The position numbers were made by a program, and so were the translations under genes. This document shows, in pieces, positions 37,807-50,400 of a DNA stretch of 64,000 bases. The notes under the pieces were generated by a model, which was not told the origin of the DNA, searched no databases, and saw nothing but the letters and a program-made list of their open reading frames with translations. Position 1 is the stretch's first letter. Each line of letters begins with the position of its first letter. The stretch comes from Odontesthes bonariensis (lineage: Eukaryota > Chordata > Actinopteri > Atheriniformes > Atherinopsidae): NCBI RefSeq assembly GCF_027942865.1, contig NC_134515.1, positions 15,911,227 through 15,975,226 of the forward strand, read 5' to 3'.

Positions 37807-39597
37807 AGAAGTTACTCTGAGTGGGGTCCAAATGGGGCAATGTCAACACGGGGCCGTCTATAATGCAGTTGAGAAGATCAAGTTTTCAAGCGGAGACATC
37901 AGAGCACTTACTTCCATGTGGTGCACCCACAAACAACTGCAATGACGTCATGAATGAGTCTCGCTTGAGTTGTGCAATTCAGTGGCATTACAGAGCACAG
38001 TGGTGGGTTTTATAATGTTCGGGGGTTTCTTTGAAGAGTTTAACATCATCAAATGCATTCCAGACAAATGCAACTCATCAAAGGCTTTGAACCGTATTTC
38101 ACATTCAGACTTACAATGAAAATGCACTGTTTATATAGAAAATAAATCCGATCCAAGTCCAACACAGTAGAGCTGTGTTTTTTTTTGTGTGTGTGGTTTT
38201 ACAGAAGAGTGCTGACATGTAAATATGAGCAAGGCTATTTTTTGTATGTAGGTGAAAGTTAAGCAATGACCTTTCTTTCTTTTTCTCTTTTACCTCAACG
38301 AAGCCTCTTTGTGAAATGATTATTTATTTCCTTTTTTTTCTTTGTCTAACTAGTCAAAGTAACGACTCCTTGAGTTTAGACATCTAAAGTGTGTAAACAT
38401 TTTTGATACATCAGTGATGTTTGAGCAGCAGGGCTGCACATCATTTCACCATGTCCTCCCTCCCTCATCGTGCCTGACATGAAAGTCTGGTAGGGCAGCC
38501 GAGCGTCTGATGCTTGATGCACACGTACACGCTCGTGAAAAGGAGAAAACTGAATTCCCCAAAGGCTGTCAGATTGTCAGTTTCCTGCAACCTATTGGTG
38601 TCAGTGTGCAGCAGGCTGGGTTTTTCCTCACCACACACATTCCAGTCAAACTGAGGGTTTTCTCATGTGGTGTTTGGGTATCTCACTTTGAGAGTTTTTA
38701 TGTGTCAGTTCAGTCAACTGACAGGAAAGGGTTTTGGAATTTCCATTTTTTTGGATCTAATAATGTATTTATTTGGTCCAGAGACATATCTGTTTGTGTA
38801 CATATTTTCCAGTCGCGACATTTTCAATGTCCTGAAACTATTTATAGATGCTCTCATTGTTACTGAAACTGACAGGTCTGATATTTCTTTCTACACTGGT
38901 ACCACCTATCATATATGTATATTAATCATTCATGATTTTGATACTGCTTTTACCTGAGTCCAAATGTTTTGATTCAATATGTGATGAATAAAACTGTTGA
39001 TTTGGAGTGAGTGTTTGAAGGGCAGCAGCTGGCGTGCAGCAGCTGGTGTGCAGCAGCATACTTTGAGCACAGGACCCCATCCAAAGAATGTGGGCAGGCC
39101 GTTGGACGAGCTTTTATTCTTGAGGTGGATCAACCAAATCTCATGAATTGCAAATTCTGCCTCAGCACAAAGAACAGCTGGCCAGCATTGTCCAAATTCC
39201 CTGCATGGAAGAAGAAGAAGAAAAAAAGGAATATTGAGAGATTTATGTGTGCAAAAAAATGTGACAACGATGAGTCCTGGGAGCAGGATTAGCCAACAAA
39301 TCTGACTGAATAAAAAGTGTGAATCAGAATATGGGAGTTTCTGTTAAATATGAAAAAAACTACAAGTTTCTCGCAAGTTTTCATTTAAAAACAAAAACAA
39401 AACACACACACACCCAGTGAAAGCTGACCAAATGAAAAGAAACTGCAGTAAACACATTTTAAAAATTTGTTTTTCTACTTTAGAACTTTCTAAGAGGAAA
39501 TGCATGCCACGCTATTAGTCCTCAAACGCGTTATCTGTGTTAACGTAAAGGAACCGATTCATAATCTACTTAATAAATTCTATGTGCTAAGAAATAA
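37807..39597 (+). other. tnfrsf25 3' UTR and intergenic spacer
   Basis: A poly(A) signal AATAAA at 38141-38146 gives a 3' UTR of about 350 nt; a later one lies near 38986. Beyond that I see only AT-rich spacer and a short tandem repeat at 39019-39058. No supportable gene. Confidence 0.6.
39019..39058. repeat. 15-bp tandem repeat
   Basis: About 2.6 copies of a GCAGCAGCTGGYGTG-like unit. Confidence 0.8.
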
Positions 39598-39992
39598 GGT
39601 CGTCGACCTGTGGGCGTACTACATTTCTATAGTGTTGTGGTCTGTGCACGAGCGTCTGTGGTTTCCAAAGGCAACCGGTGCCTGTGCTCATCAGAATAGC
39701 AGCTCACGCGACGAACTGTGGCCCCCCGATCAGAGAGGTGTCAGCGCCACGAGGAGGTCACCGAGATGTGAAGCCTATTGCGGTCAGTTAGTTTTTTTTT
39801 TTTTAATCTGTTTGCTGTGTCAGACTTTTTCCACCTCTTAAACACCCCAAAAATAATTCTCCGTGACTTCTGTTGTGTGCGCAGACTCGTGTTGTCCTGG
39901 CAACCCCGAGTCCGTGACGACAGAGTTGCGACAGGTCGTGTGTTGTTGGGACCGTCACTTACCAAGAAAACGAGGGGACGCCAACCGCACCG
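39598..39992 (+). promoter_or_regulatory. ttc34 CpG-rich promoter and non-coding exon 1, with X-box-like motifs
   Basis: Locally CpG-rich DNA (TCGTCGACC, CACGCGACG, CCGTGACGACAG) ending at a consensus donor, CACCG|GTGAGT, at 39992. A matching acceptor, TTTTTCTTGTCAACAG, precedes 41249, 58 nt before the ttc34 start codon, so a non-coding exon 1 is likely. Two near-consensus RFX X-boxes (GTNRCC-N0-3-RGYAAC) are visible: GTTTCCAAAGGCAAC at 39661-39675 and GTTGTCCTGGCAAC at 39891-39904. The second lies inside or next to the proposed exon. Confidence 0.5.
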
Positions 39993-40764
39993 GTGAGTTG
40001 GTGCTCTAGTTTAGATTTATTAAGAAGTGAGATTTTTTTTTGTTCGTTTTGCTGTTGGAAACAAAAAGCCAAAGGAGGTGGCAGATTGACAATGGCCGAG
40101 AAAAACGCCACACGGGGGCGCTAAAACGTCTTAAGGGCCCCAAAGTAGTATCAGAATTAGCAGGGGATTTATTTTAGTAATGCTTGCGTCTCATTTTGCA
40201 GGTGCAAAGCAGGATTATATCAAACATGCTTGACTGTGTAATAGTACTGCAGATGTAGGGGGCAACAAATGAATAATAATGCCATGCTATTTTTTCATGT
40301 ATCAGTACATGCAACTGATATGTCAGTGCCAAGGTTTTTGTTTTACCTTCCCAAAGTTTTTTTATTCTTTTCTTTCTGAATATATTTTGCCATTTCACAG
40401 CAAACAAAGCACAGATGTGAATTGTGTAAGCACATTTCCAGAGACCTTGATATTTTGTGCAAAAATGTCGATTAGAAAAAGAATGCCTGAAGTTATTGCA
40501 AATAGTTTAATTTCTTCTCTATTAACAAAAACAAATGCTCAATTATTTGAATTTGATTTGGGATATACATTTCAAAACAGGGACTGCAGCAACAACAACA
40601 AAGAAAAAATGGAAAGGTTGCGCAGAGCTAAAAAAGGAGGGAAAAAAACAAACACATGGAGTTTACCGGCAACACGGCAATAAAACCTTGCAGGGTATAA
40701 AACGAGCCCTCTGAAACAAAGTTCATCACGTCAAAAGCTACACCTTTTTTCTACCTCGACAAAG

Positions 40765-40890
40765 CACTTTACAAAGTTTTTAGCATTCACACAAAGACTC
40801 ATACAGCGCTTCTCTACAGTCACACACTGATGAGCATCTTAGTGACAATGTGGGGTTCATGGTCTTGTCCACAGACTCTTAAACTTGTGC
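40765..40890. repeat. Degenerate teleost interspersed repeat
   Basis: The order AAGCACTTTACAAAG, CATTCACACAAAGACTC, CACACTGATGAGCATCTTAG, GGGGTTCATGGTCTTGTCC follows a repeat common across fish genomes. It lies in the inferred ttc34 intron 1. Diverged and non-coding. Confidence 0.5.
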
Positions 40891-41063
40891 GGGATATGCT
40901 CATAGTATCATGTAAACATTCAGTAGATCTGGGTCCTCACACAACACTGCATTAAAACTGAAAGCGTTGTTGAGTGGAACAATTCTTAAAGTCATCACAG
41001 TTCTTCACTGCATCTACCAGCGCACGTAAAAAGCGCACTGCGAAAAAAACAAAACAAACATTT

Positions 41064-41140
41064 ATACTACTACTACTACTACTTCTTTATTTATAAAGCA
41101 CTTTAAAACAACAGTAGCTGCGACAAAGTGCTGTACAGAT
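41064..41140 (-). repeat. LINE/SINE 3' tail with (TAC)n
   Basis: A (TAC)n run followed by TTTATTTATAAAGCACTTTA and AAAGTGCTGTACAG, the reverse complement of the usual 3' tail of L2-mobilised fish elements. It ends about 110 bp before the inferred ttc34 exon 2. Confidence 0.65.
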
Positions 41141-41306
41141 GAAAATCAATAAACATGCAAAATATGGAAAAGACAACAGAAACAATAAAACACGATAACA
41201 GAAGTAAGAGCAAAAGTCTCATTTCTCTTTTCTTTTTCTTGTCAACAGTCTTGTTGTTGTGAGCAGCTGAGGAGAGTAAAACACAGAAAGGGGCTCCTGG
41301 CTGATC

Positions 41307-44300
41307 ATGACAGCTTTGGTGCAGCGTGGAGTCAGTGTTTCAGAGTTATGTGCAGATGGAGACAAGTTCCTTAAGGCCGGAGACCTGGGGAAAGCCACCT
41401 CTCTGTTCATGTCTGCATTCAGGACTCACGCCACCTCTGCCGTCTCCCACATGCGGAAACTGGACGAGTCCCGCCTCGGAGGGGTGATCTCCACTCTAGA
41501 AAGTTGGCTGGACAGTCGTGGGGACTATCAGCCCGCCGAGGGTCTTAATAAGGGTCTGGCAGCTGTTTTCCTGTCCACGCTGAGCCCCAACAATCTCTCA
41601 GCCACCATTTTTAAAATGGAATCTCTTCTTCAGACTGGTGGGCATGGCTGCGGGGAGATTTTTGCTCGCTGCACTGCTTTGCTTGAAGGCAAACAGAAAC
41701 CTCATCCAGAAGGTTCTACTCGTGTGTTGTTGGAGATCACTCGAGCGCTGGTGTGCTTGTTTTCACAGCCTGGCAGTTCCAAGGGACTGAGGCTTTACCT
41801 CAAAGCTTTCCAGAGTAACAAATCAGAAACTGTCACACTGATGCAGAGCAGACAAGCTGTGCATCAGCCCAAAATAGTGAAGGCCTTTATAGACCAAGTA
41901 ATGCGCGTACATCCCCTTCTGGCATTAGACAGTAAGTGGGCAATGACAACAGAGGAGAATGATAAATTAGATGTAGAGGATGTTACCACAGTTGTTGACT
42001 TTTTATTGGCTCTCTCACCTGATGATAGAGAGGTACAAGAACTTCAAGCAGCATATCTGTTTTTGACAGGCAGGTTTGTGGACAGTGCAGAGGTGTATTC
42101 TGCTCTCTTGCAGGATTATCAGCGTCGGAAAATGTCAGAGAATGCCACAAACAGCTTACTCCAAGACACACCTGAGAGGAGGGCCAGACTCTTAACCAGT
42201 CGAGCAGCTGCCTGCCTGTCGGCTGGCGGAAAGACTGCGGGGGAGTGCAGAGATCTGGGGGAAGCGTTTGAGATCCACCCTGCCACCGCCCGAATGTACT
42301 TCCAAAAGCTTTTTGCTGATCGTGGAACAGGGATGGCTGCTCGCTGCCATCTCCTGCAGCGGGCAGAGAAAGGTTTGTCTGGTTTCAGAGAGCGAGTCCT
42401 CGTTCGTGCAGATTTGCGATCCACTGAGGGAGTTGAACTTCTGGACACTGTGATCACTGCGTTACGGACTCTTTGCCATTTAGAGCCTGATGGGGGAGGC
42501 AGAGAGTTGCGGGTGCGACTGGCCGACTGTCTCCTCCTCAGAGGGGAGCACAAAGAGGCTCTCTCCATCTGTAGCCAGCTAGCTGCTGACCAAAGGCAGC
42601 AGACCTATCAAAACACAGTTCAGGTTCTTTGTGGATATGCCCGACTTGTCTCCGACGACCACAAGAGGGCATTAGAAGACTTCCAAGCTGTGATAGAACA
42701 CAACGCTCCTCATCCATGCAGCTGTGTGCGCGCACTTTGTGGCAGGGGGCTCCTGCGCATGATGGGTGGCTCAAACTACCTTACAGCTCTGGACTATGTG
42801 ACAGCCAGCAGGCTGCATCCTCAGGAAACAGCACTGACTGTTCGCTGCTTGGTGCCATGGAACTACCGAGGGCTTCTGTTTACTGTTCTCCTGGAGCAGG
42901 GACGAGTCATGCTGGAGGGGACAGCAGAGCACAAATCCAAGTCCAGCTTCAGTGAAGACTTCCAGCAGTCCCAGCAGGAGGGCAAACTTCAGGGCCCGTG
43001 GAAGAGAGACAACCACAGATCAGGGTATGATGTTCGTCATCAGTGGGTTTACTCAGACATTTTGACACATCACAGTGGTTAAAACAAAGTCAGGAGTCAA
43101 GAGTGTCCTAATTCTGCTGTTTATTATACGTCTCTCACATGTATTAGTTTCAGTTCTTTACTTCAGTTGTCATCTAAGCGTAGCTGCATATTTTAGGTGA
43201 TGGTCTCTGCTCTATTGGAACTTCTCATTCACACTTCAGTACTCCTGCTGGTGTCCAGTCCCTGGCTGTGTTGCTGATGGAGCTCCAGCCCAGTGCTGAT
43301 GGGCCTCAGATCCTTGCAGCAGATGCCTTGTACCAACTTGGCCGGGTGGAGGAAGCCTACAGGTTACTACTTTCCATAGGAAACATCAATCCGAGGGCAC
43401 CTGTCCTGGCTCGCCTTGCTCTACTGCAGCTGCACAGAGGCTTTCATTATGACACCAATCAGGTATAGCTGCTTAAGTTTTTGATTATTCACGCAAAGAT
43501 GTTTCCATCTGTCACTTCGGCTGACTGAAAACAAATCAAAACTTAATTGCACTCTTATTTACCCAAATGTCTTTCTGGACCACTGCCTCATGTGCTCAAT
43601 AAAATGTAGAAACCACAAAGTCATTCACACAACCTCTAATTCTAATTTCTTTACTTATTAAGCCCGACTTAATCAGTAAATTAAATCTCTTTGTGTCTCC
43701 CCTCACCAACCACAGGAACACACACGTGCACAAACTACAGAGCTATGCAGCAGACTAAAGAATTGTTAAAGTGTCCTAATCATCAAAAGTATACTACAGC
43801 CCACAACAAACCAGTTAACTTTTTCATTTATGAATTTGATCAATTAATTTGAAAAAATATATTTTATTCTAAGTTTAATTTCAGCTCTGTCATATTTCTA
43901 GTGAGAATTGAAATGTTCAGCTTGCCATTTCTTTTTGAGATATTATTTAATGACTCCACCCACAGGACTATGTTTATATGCTTGTTGTATGAGCTGGCTT
44001 TATCTTTTGTTCCTTTTTTTTTTTTTTCAATTTTCGTTGAATGAAGTGAGGAAACACATTAAAGTGGCTAAACAACAAGAAGAGGCAACCTTTAAAATGA
44101 AAAGAAAAGCCACGGGGGAAGTATGTGGCTGCAACCCAATGGACCTGTATAGTATCCTGAGGTTCTCAGTCAGTCCATCCATCCATCTTCATTTGGTCTT
44201 TGGATAAAAAGCAAAATAGTTCTTTATCCGTTAAATTGATGTATTGTCATAGATTAATAATAAATGATAAATGTGTGTAGCTCATGTAACGGATGCCAAA

Positions 44301-46721
44301 AGCCTTTATTTCTCAATTATATAGAAGAGAAATAAAGATTTGTGTGTGTGTGTGCTTTCCCTGCAGCTGCTCAAAAAGCTGATTGTGTGCGGTGATACCA
44401 GCTGCCTGCGCAGCCTGTTGGCAGTAGCACAGCAGAAAGACCGAGCGCTGCTGCAGGGACACTGCCACTCAGCAGCAAAACGCATCCTGGATGGCACAAG
44501 AGAGGAGGGCGCCGTCAGGGAGGCTGTGGCTTATCTCTCGATCGCCATCATGGCCTCCGGTGGTTACAGTCTCATTAATGACTTCTTGATATTTGCTGTT
44601 AGTCTGCGTGTAATTGTGGACCACATTAATTGTGAGTGTTAAATTAAGCTATGTCGAAGGAATGATTAGAAGGGTAAAGGTAACTGTAGGCAAAAACAGA
44701 AGTTTTGTTTGAGATTTAGCTTTGGTCTAGCAGAGGCATGCGAGAAAGGATAAGAAAACTAGATAAGGTTGCAAATGCTGTAAAACCAATGAAAGACTTT
44801 GGTTTTCCAAGGTGGCGAGGCAGCAGACTCTCTGCTGGAGAGAGCAAGGTGTTATGCCCTGCTGGGCCAACGAAAGACAGCCATATTTGATTTCAGTGCC
44901 ATTTTGAAGGAACATCCGAAACACGTGCAGGCCCTTTGTGGAAGAGGCTTCACATATCTCATGCTGAATCAACAAAAGGTATTCTTTAGTGGAAACACTG
45001 TCAAATTCACTTTTAACTTTTGAGACATCTGACCTAGAGAAACGACATATTATTGGAACGTACGTGACAACATGTATCAATTTTGAACTTCCTTTCTCCT
45101 CAGGAATGCATTCATGATATCCTGGCGGCTCTTCAGATAAATGCTGACACAGTCGTCAAAGACGTCCTGTCTCTCAAGGACAAGGCACAGAAGCTGGTCT
45201 GTGATTGGCTGCATCAGTCCTGTCGTACCAATCTGTCAGACACCGTGAACACCAATTCTGTTCCCTGCCACGAGGAGCAGCTCAGAGAGGCTTTTATAAT
45301 TGGTGGAGCTTTGATGAGGACTGACAGCAGAGATCCAAGATGGCATCTTCTCTACGTGGACATACTCTTGGCTAAAGGTGAGATGGAGGAGATCCTTGAT
45401 CTGTCACTGAAAATGATCTGGTTAGGAAGTCATAGTTGAGGTTGTGTGATGTTGTACCAGACCATCTGTTGACTAATATTCGAAGTAATCCTCATTTTTA
45501 CTGCTCTGGTCCATGTGCCTCAGGTGAAGTCCAGGCAGCAGGCACTCATCTGTGCCAGGTATTTGGCCAGGAGCCAAGGGATGCTGTAGCCCAGGCAAGG
45601 GTGGGCATGGTGGAGGCCTGGCAGCAGAATTACCGCAGCGCAGCTCGCAGGCTCAGCAAACTGATCGAAAAAGAATCATCCAGTCTGGATTTCTTGCTGG
45701 CCCTGATCCCATTTAATCAGCGGAAATGCATTGCACAGGTAAGCCGATGTGCAGGGATCCTAGATTCAGTACTGCTTTCTGTTTGTTCCTTATGTAAAGC
45801 GTCTTTGAGCATTTGGAAAAGCGCTATATAAAACTTATATATTATTATTATAAGGACTAAATGGGCAAAAGTCGTTTCTGCTGGTTGTGGCAGTTTTTAA
45901 ATTCTGCTATTTTTAGCAAATTAGCAGTTTGGATTTCAAAGAGAGAACTAATACTGTGCCTTGGTGTCCTCTTATAGTGTGTCATAGTGAAGAACTGAAA
46001 AGATTTTTATAGCTTAGCTTGAGTCGGCTTTGTTGGATTTAAATATTGCAAAACTATAGTGACATCATCCGCTTCGGAGGTTCTTCTCAGATATATATCT
46101 GAATAGCAAGCATGGTCCCGAAAACATAGAGATGATGAACTGATGTTTACCTGCTGTGCATTTACACTGTTACAGGCAGCAGCACAGGAGGCCAGCAGTG
46201 CGTCGTCGGTTGGCCATTGGGATCAGGCGCTCACACTCCTGACAGTGGCGGTACAAGCAGTGGGCAGTCACAGATTACGGTATCTTCGCCAGCGAGCTGC
46301 CTGTTTTGCACAGCTGGGCTCGCATGAGCAGGCCATAGCGGACTTGGACAAAGTTATCCAGAAATACGGTGGACATGATTCTAGCAGTTCAGATGACCCC
46401 AAAATCCGGGCGGAGGATCTGTGTCGGCGAGGTCGCAGCCTGGTGTTCTGTTCCAGAGAGAGTGCTGCTTTGGAGGACTTCACCCAGGCCCTCGAGCTCC
46501 ACAGGGACCAGGCCATCCAGTGTGTGGAGGCCGGTCTGGGGAGACTGCGTCTGGCCGAGTGTTTTCTGCGAGGGGCGCTGCATCACTATGGAGAGCAGAA
46601 GCTCAGCAAAGCCTGGACACTGATTGAATGTGGCCTCCTTGTGGACAGTGAGAACACAGATCTGCGCAGACTGAGGGCAAGAGTCAAACGGGAAGTGGCC
46701 AGCCCTTGCAATGTGAACTAG
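41307..46721 (+). CDS. ttc34: Tetratricopeptide repeat protein 34
   Basis: Exons: 41307-42951 (or 43024), 43197-43462, 44367-44559, 44812-44978, 45104-45377, 45524-45738, 46176-46721 (stop TAG). With the first donor at 42951 the CDS is 3,306 nt, 1,101 aa, close to the mammalian TTC34 length. TPR-type helical pairs are clear: AADALYQLGRVEEAYRLL and LARLALLQLHRGF (about 570-635), ARCYALLGQRKTAIFDFSAI with ALCGRGFTYLML (about 705-755), and RAACFAQLGSHEQAIADLDK with CRRGRSLVF (last exon). The order of conserved blocks (LLMEL, GHCHSAAKRIL, AIAYLS-like) matches TTC34. The first exon is unusually long (about 1.65 kb). TPR arrays mediate protein-protein contacts; the partner of TTC34 is not established to my knowledge. 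An AATAAA at 46960-46965 marks the 3' end. Confidence 0.9.
45775..45852 (+). repeat. L2/SINE 3' tail with (TTA)n
   Basis: The tail TTTGAGCATTTGGAAAAGCG, then CGCTATATAAAACT, then an ATT run, is the classic 3' end of fish L2-type retroelements. It lies in a ttc34 intron. Confidence 0.75.
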
Positions 46722-47403
46722 CACTAATAGTAATAGAGCATCAAGCTGGACACAGAACCTCCTCCCGAGTTGCTAAAATGAAACCATGTTCACTTTTAAA
46801 AATATTTATAGGCTTTTTCGTGTTTCATGACACTTTGCTTCAGTTAATTTATTTTTTATGTCTTCCAGGTTCAATCTAAGTTTGTAGGATTAATAATGTT
46901 CCTCAGCTTTCAGTACCTTTGTATTTATATCATTTTTATTATGAGGAGAGTATGTGAATAATAAAGATACTCAACAGCACATCTAGTTAACTTTGTTAGC
47001 ATATACATTCACCACTAAAACGGAAATAAATCAACTACTGCGGCAATTAATAACACAAACAAGATCTATAAATATGCTTTTATACTGTATGAGCAAAAAT
47101 CACGTAACACTAAATACTTTAATTCAAACCACCACTTATTGGTAAGAGAATTAAGAAAGTGTCAAATGTGCAGGTTTTACGCTTTTTAAATTCAAGAGGC
47201 ATTTCTTTAATCATGTTTATGGCCGCAAACACAATTTAGAATGCAGTAATACAGAATATCAGGAATTATTAGTTATTATTAAATCAAAACAATGCCTGTG
47301 TGTTTCTATTCCTATCTGCGCATTCGATATTGGACTCTTATCATTTAGCAACATATAAATACCATTCAGCTAACTGTGCGGAGATGTAACATGTACTTTG
47401 CCA
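46722..47403. other. Tail-to-tail spacer between ttc34 and alas2
   Basis: About 680 bp holding both 3' UTRs. The ttc34 poly(A) signal is at 46960-46965. On the alas2 strand I see no AATAAA, only a possible ATTAAA near 47118. Nothing else is recognisable. Confidence 0.6.
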
Positions 47404-50400
47404 TTATGCAGACACAGTAATATATTGCGGTTCCATGTTGCCGAAGTAGGATTTCTCCCATTCACTCATGAGGTCGAAGTACAGCGGGCGGTTACAGAAG
47501 CTGCAGGAAGCCGTGGCTGGGCTGTTGAGCGGAAGACCCGCCTCCTGCCACACCTCCACCAGTTTCTCTGTAAATAAAGCAGACATTTGTAAGAATGAAC
47601 AGAAAATGCTTTAATTTATCGATTTATTTCATCTTTAAAAGTTGAGCTCCGCTTATTTGAGTCTGCACACACAAGTGTCATGATGATGCTGCCCTGGGAT
47701 AACACTTGTAACCCCTCCCTCCCCCAATATTGTCATTTTGCATTGCATTATATGGCGAGGGGTGTTATTCAAGAGACCCGTAAAGAGACTTGAGAATTGC
47801 ACACATAAATCACTTGCTGTTGCCGTCTTCCTCACTCAACTTTATTGGACATTTCCGATCGCAACTCTGTCCCGATGACTGTAAGGATCCGCACACTCAC
47901 CAACAAAGTAATCCATCATGTCCGGGTTGTGATGCGGAGACGGAGCCAGACGCAGCAGCTCCTCACCACGAGGCACTGTGGGGTAGTTGATGGCCTGGAC
48001 GTAGATGTCATATCTCCCCAGCAAAGAATCACACACTTTTGAGTTCAACTCAGCATTTCCAACCTGATGAAAAAGTGGAATGCACCTCATTCAGGAAATG
48101 TCTAGATCAATCAAAGCTAGCACTGCAGTTTACTTAGTGTGTGGAATCAACAGTTACCTTTGGATTGAATAGTTTCAATGAATTACAATGTTCTTTTTTT
48201 AATTAACATTCAAATGTATTGAAAAATAGACCTTTAAATCACGACAGATCCTTAAAAACTGTTGAGATTTTCTATGGTGCAACCTTAGAAGAACTATTGG
48301 GTGTAACACTAAAGCAGCAGACTAGATCCGAACCAGATGAGCCAGAATTGAAAGTGAAACCTCCGTTGGAGCCCAAAAGATAGCTCATAAATCACTATAA
48401 CTAGGTAGAAAACCACCGAAATGGACTTTCTTAGCCATTTTTTTTACTGATGAAGGTGTGTTATTTAGTGGAGGAAAAGCTAGAACTTTGAATGCGCTCA
48501 TGTGCTGATGAATGCCTATGTATGCCTGTGTGCACGGATGCACAAGCAGGTTTAAAATGTGGTATATTGGAACTTTAAGTACTAATTTCTAATTGGAATT
48601 AAAAAGTGAATTGTATCTCGAAAAGATTTAAATTCGTACTAAAACTCCTACTCACAGTAATTTACTAAATTCTTTTAAAACATTTTTGTCTTCTATCATG
48701 ATCAATGATCTCAAGCAGAAAGTGGTGGAGGCAGCAGCGGTGCCAAACCTTCATACCCTACTCTAGCACTTACCCTGTACTTCCCTACATGTCTGCACTC
48801 TATTTCTACTCTGTCACCCCTGTCACCTCTGACAGAGCCTGACAAGTGGTTTTCTTTCTATGTAGCTTATTGTTAGCTTCGATGTTAGCTATAATGTTAT
48901 ATCCTCATCCGTAAGTCGCTTTGGATAAAAGTGAAAAATCATACCCGTATGGGGATGATGTGGCTGGGGCAGTTGACCACAGGCAGGCCTTTGTCCATGA
49001 GCAGCTGCCTCATGTGTTTCACATTCCTCTGGTGGCTTCTGCGGAGTCCCTGCCCTTCAGGACTCTTCAGGACTCGAACAGACTCCAGAGCTCCAGCCAG
49101 GACCATTGGAGGAAGAGATGTAGTGAAGATGAAGCCGGCTGCGTAGGAGCGCACTATGTCCACCAGGGCGGCGCTGCTGGCAATGTAGCCTCCCACGCAA
49201 CCGAAAGCTTTGCCTGAAACAGTAACATAACAGACTGTAGGTAAGCTGAGTAAACATTACATTTACCCAGTTAGTAACATAGAACAGTTGACTGTTCAAA
49301 TCCCCCTAAATAACACTTTATTTTTGTGTGGCATTACACTTAATTGCTACTTTTTAATTATTTATTTTTTTAAAACTAAAATAAAGAATTTGAAAGTTGA
49401 AATGAACTTTAACGAATAACTAAATTATTTTACAAGTGCCTGGTTTCATCTATGTAGGAATTGTACAATTATTTAGTTGTAATTGATTATTAAATACAGA
49501 CGAGGCTCTGACTCCAATGAATTTAGTTGGTCTTTTTTTTTCTGTAACTTCTTTTGTCCTAGAGTCCGAGGCATTCTTTTAAACTTTTGAGTCATATGAT
49601 AAATTGATATCTGATTAGTTGATTACTTTTCTGTCAAATTTTGACATGGCCATAACATATTGATGAAAACTGGATTTTGTGTGATATACTGGGTCATGCC
49701 ATGCTAACTCATCCAACCCTCAGTTCATAAAATGGGATCTTGTTGAAACTTCTCATGTGCAAACTTTTATTTCATTTGGGATTTTTTTTTTGTAAGTTTG
49801 ACCCTTAAAGCAAAAAAATTAGACTTTTTCCCACCCCAAGTTTTAGTATTCATAAATTATTTGGTTCTAGATTAAACAAATGAAAATTGATTGATCAGTA
49901 AAAACATTCTGCCACATGAATATTATATATATATATATATTTTTCAACAATAAGGTTAATTCAAATATGCTCGATCAATCTTTGAGTGCTACTTATTGGC
50001 AATATACAAAAAAATTGCAAAATTTTTCAGTGGCAGAAATACATTTAAGGATTTTGTTCCATAAGGTGGTATTATTGAAATGTTGATTGCAAGGTTTTCT
50101 ATCTCTGTGATGCCTACAATCAAGACAGTTTAAAAGAAATACCCGCGAAATCTAACACAAAGCCTCTACATCTCCTGTTTCTTATTTTAAACTGAAGAAA
50201 TCGTTTGAATTATTCTCATCGTTGTTGTCAAGTTTAAGCTTTTTTCTTGACAAAGTCAAATGTTGCAATCCAGGATTAATTTACAGGGATTTCTACCTAA
50301 AACCTTGTAGTTGTGCTTAAGTTAAACACAACATGGACTTGCTGAAGATAATTTTATCAGTGCACCCAGAGAGGGAGTAGAACCGACACCCAGCTGATAA

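Noticed and set aside
42119-42568. 149-codon antisense frame within ttc34 exon 1.
   Set aside because: Arg/Ser-rich shadow of the GC-rich sense coding sequence; no start context or homology.
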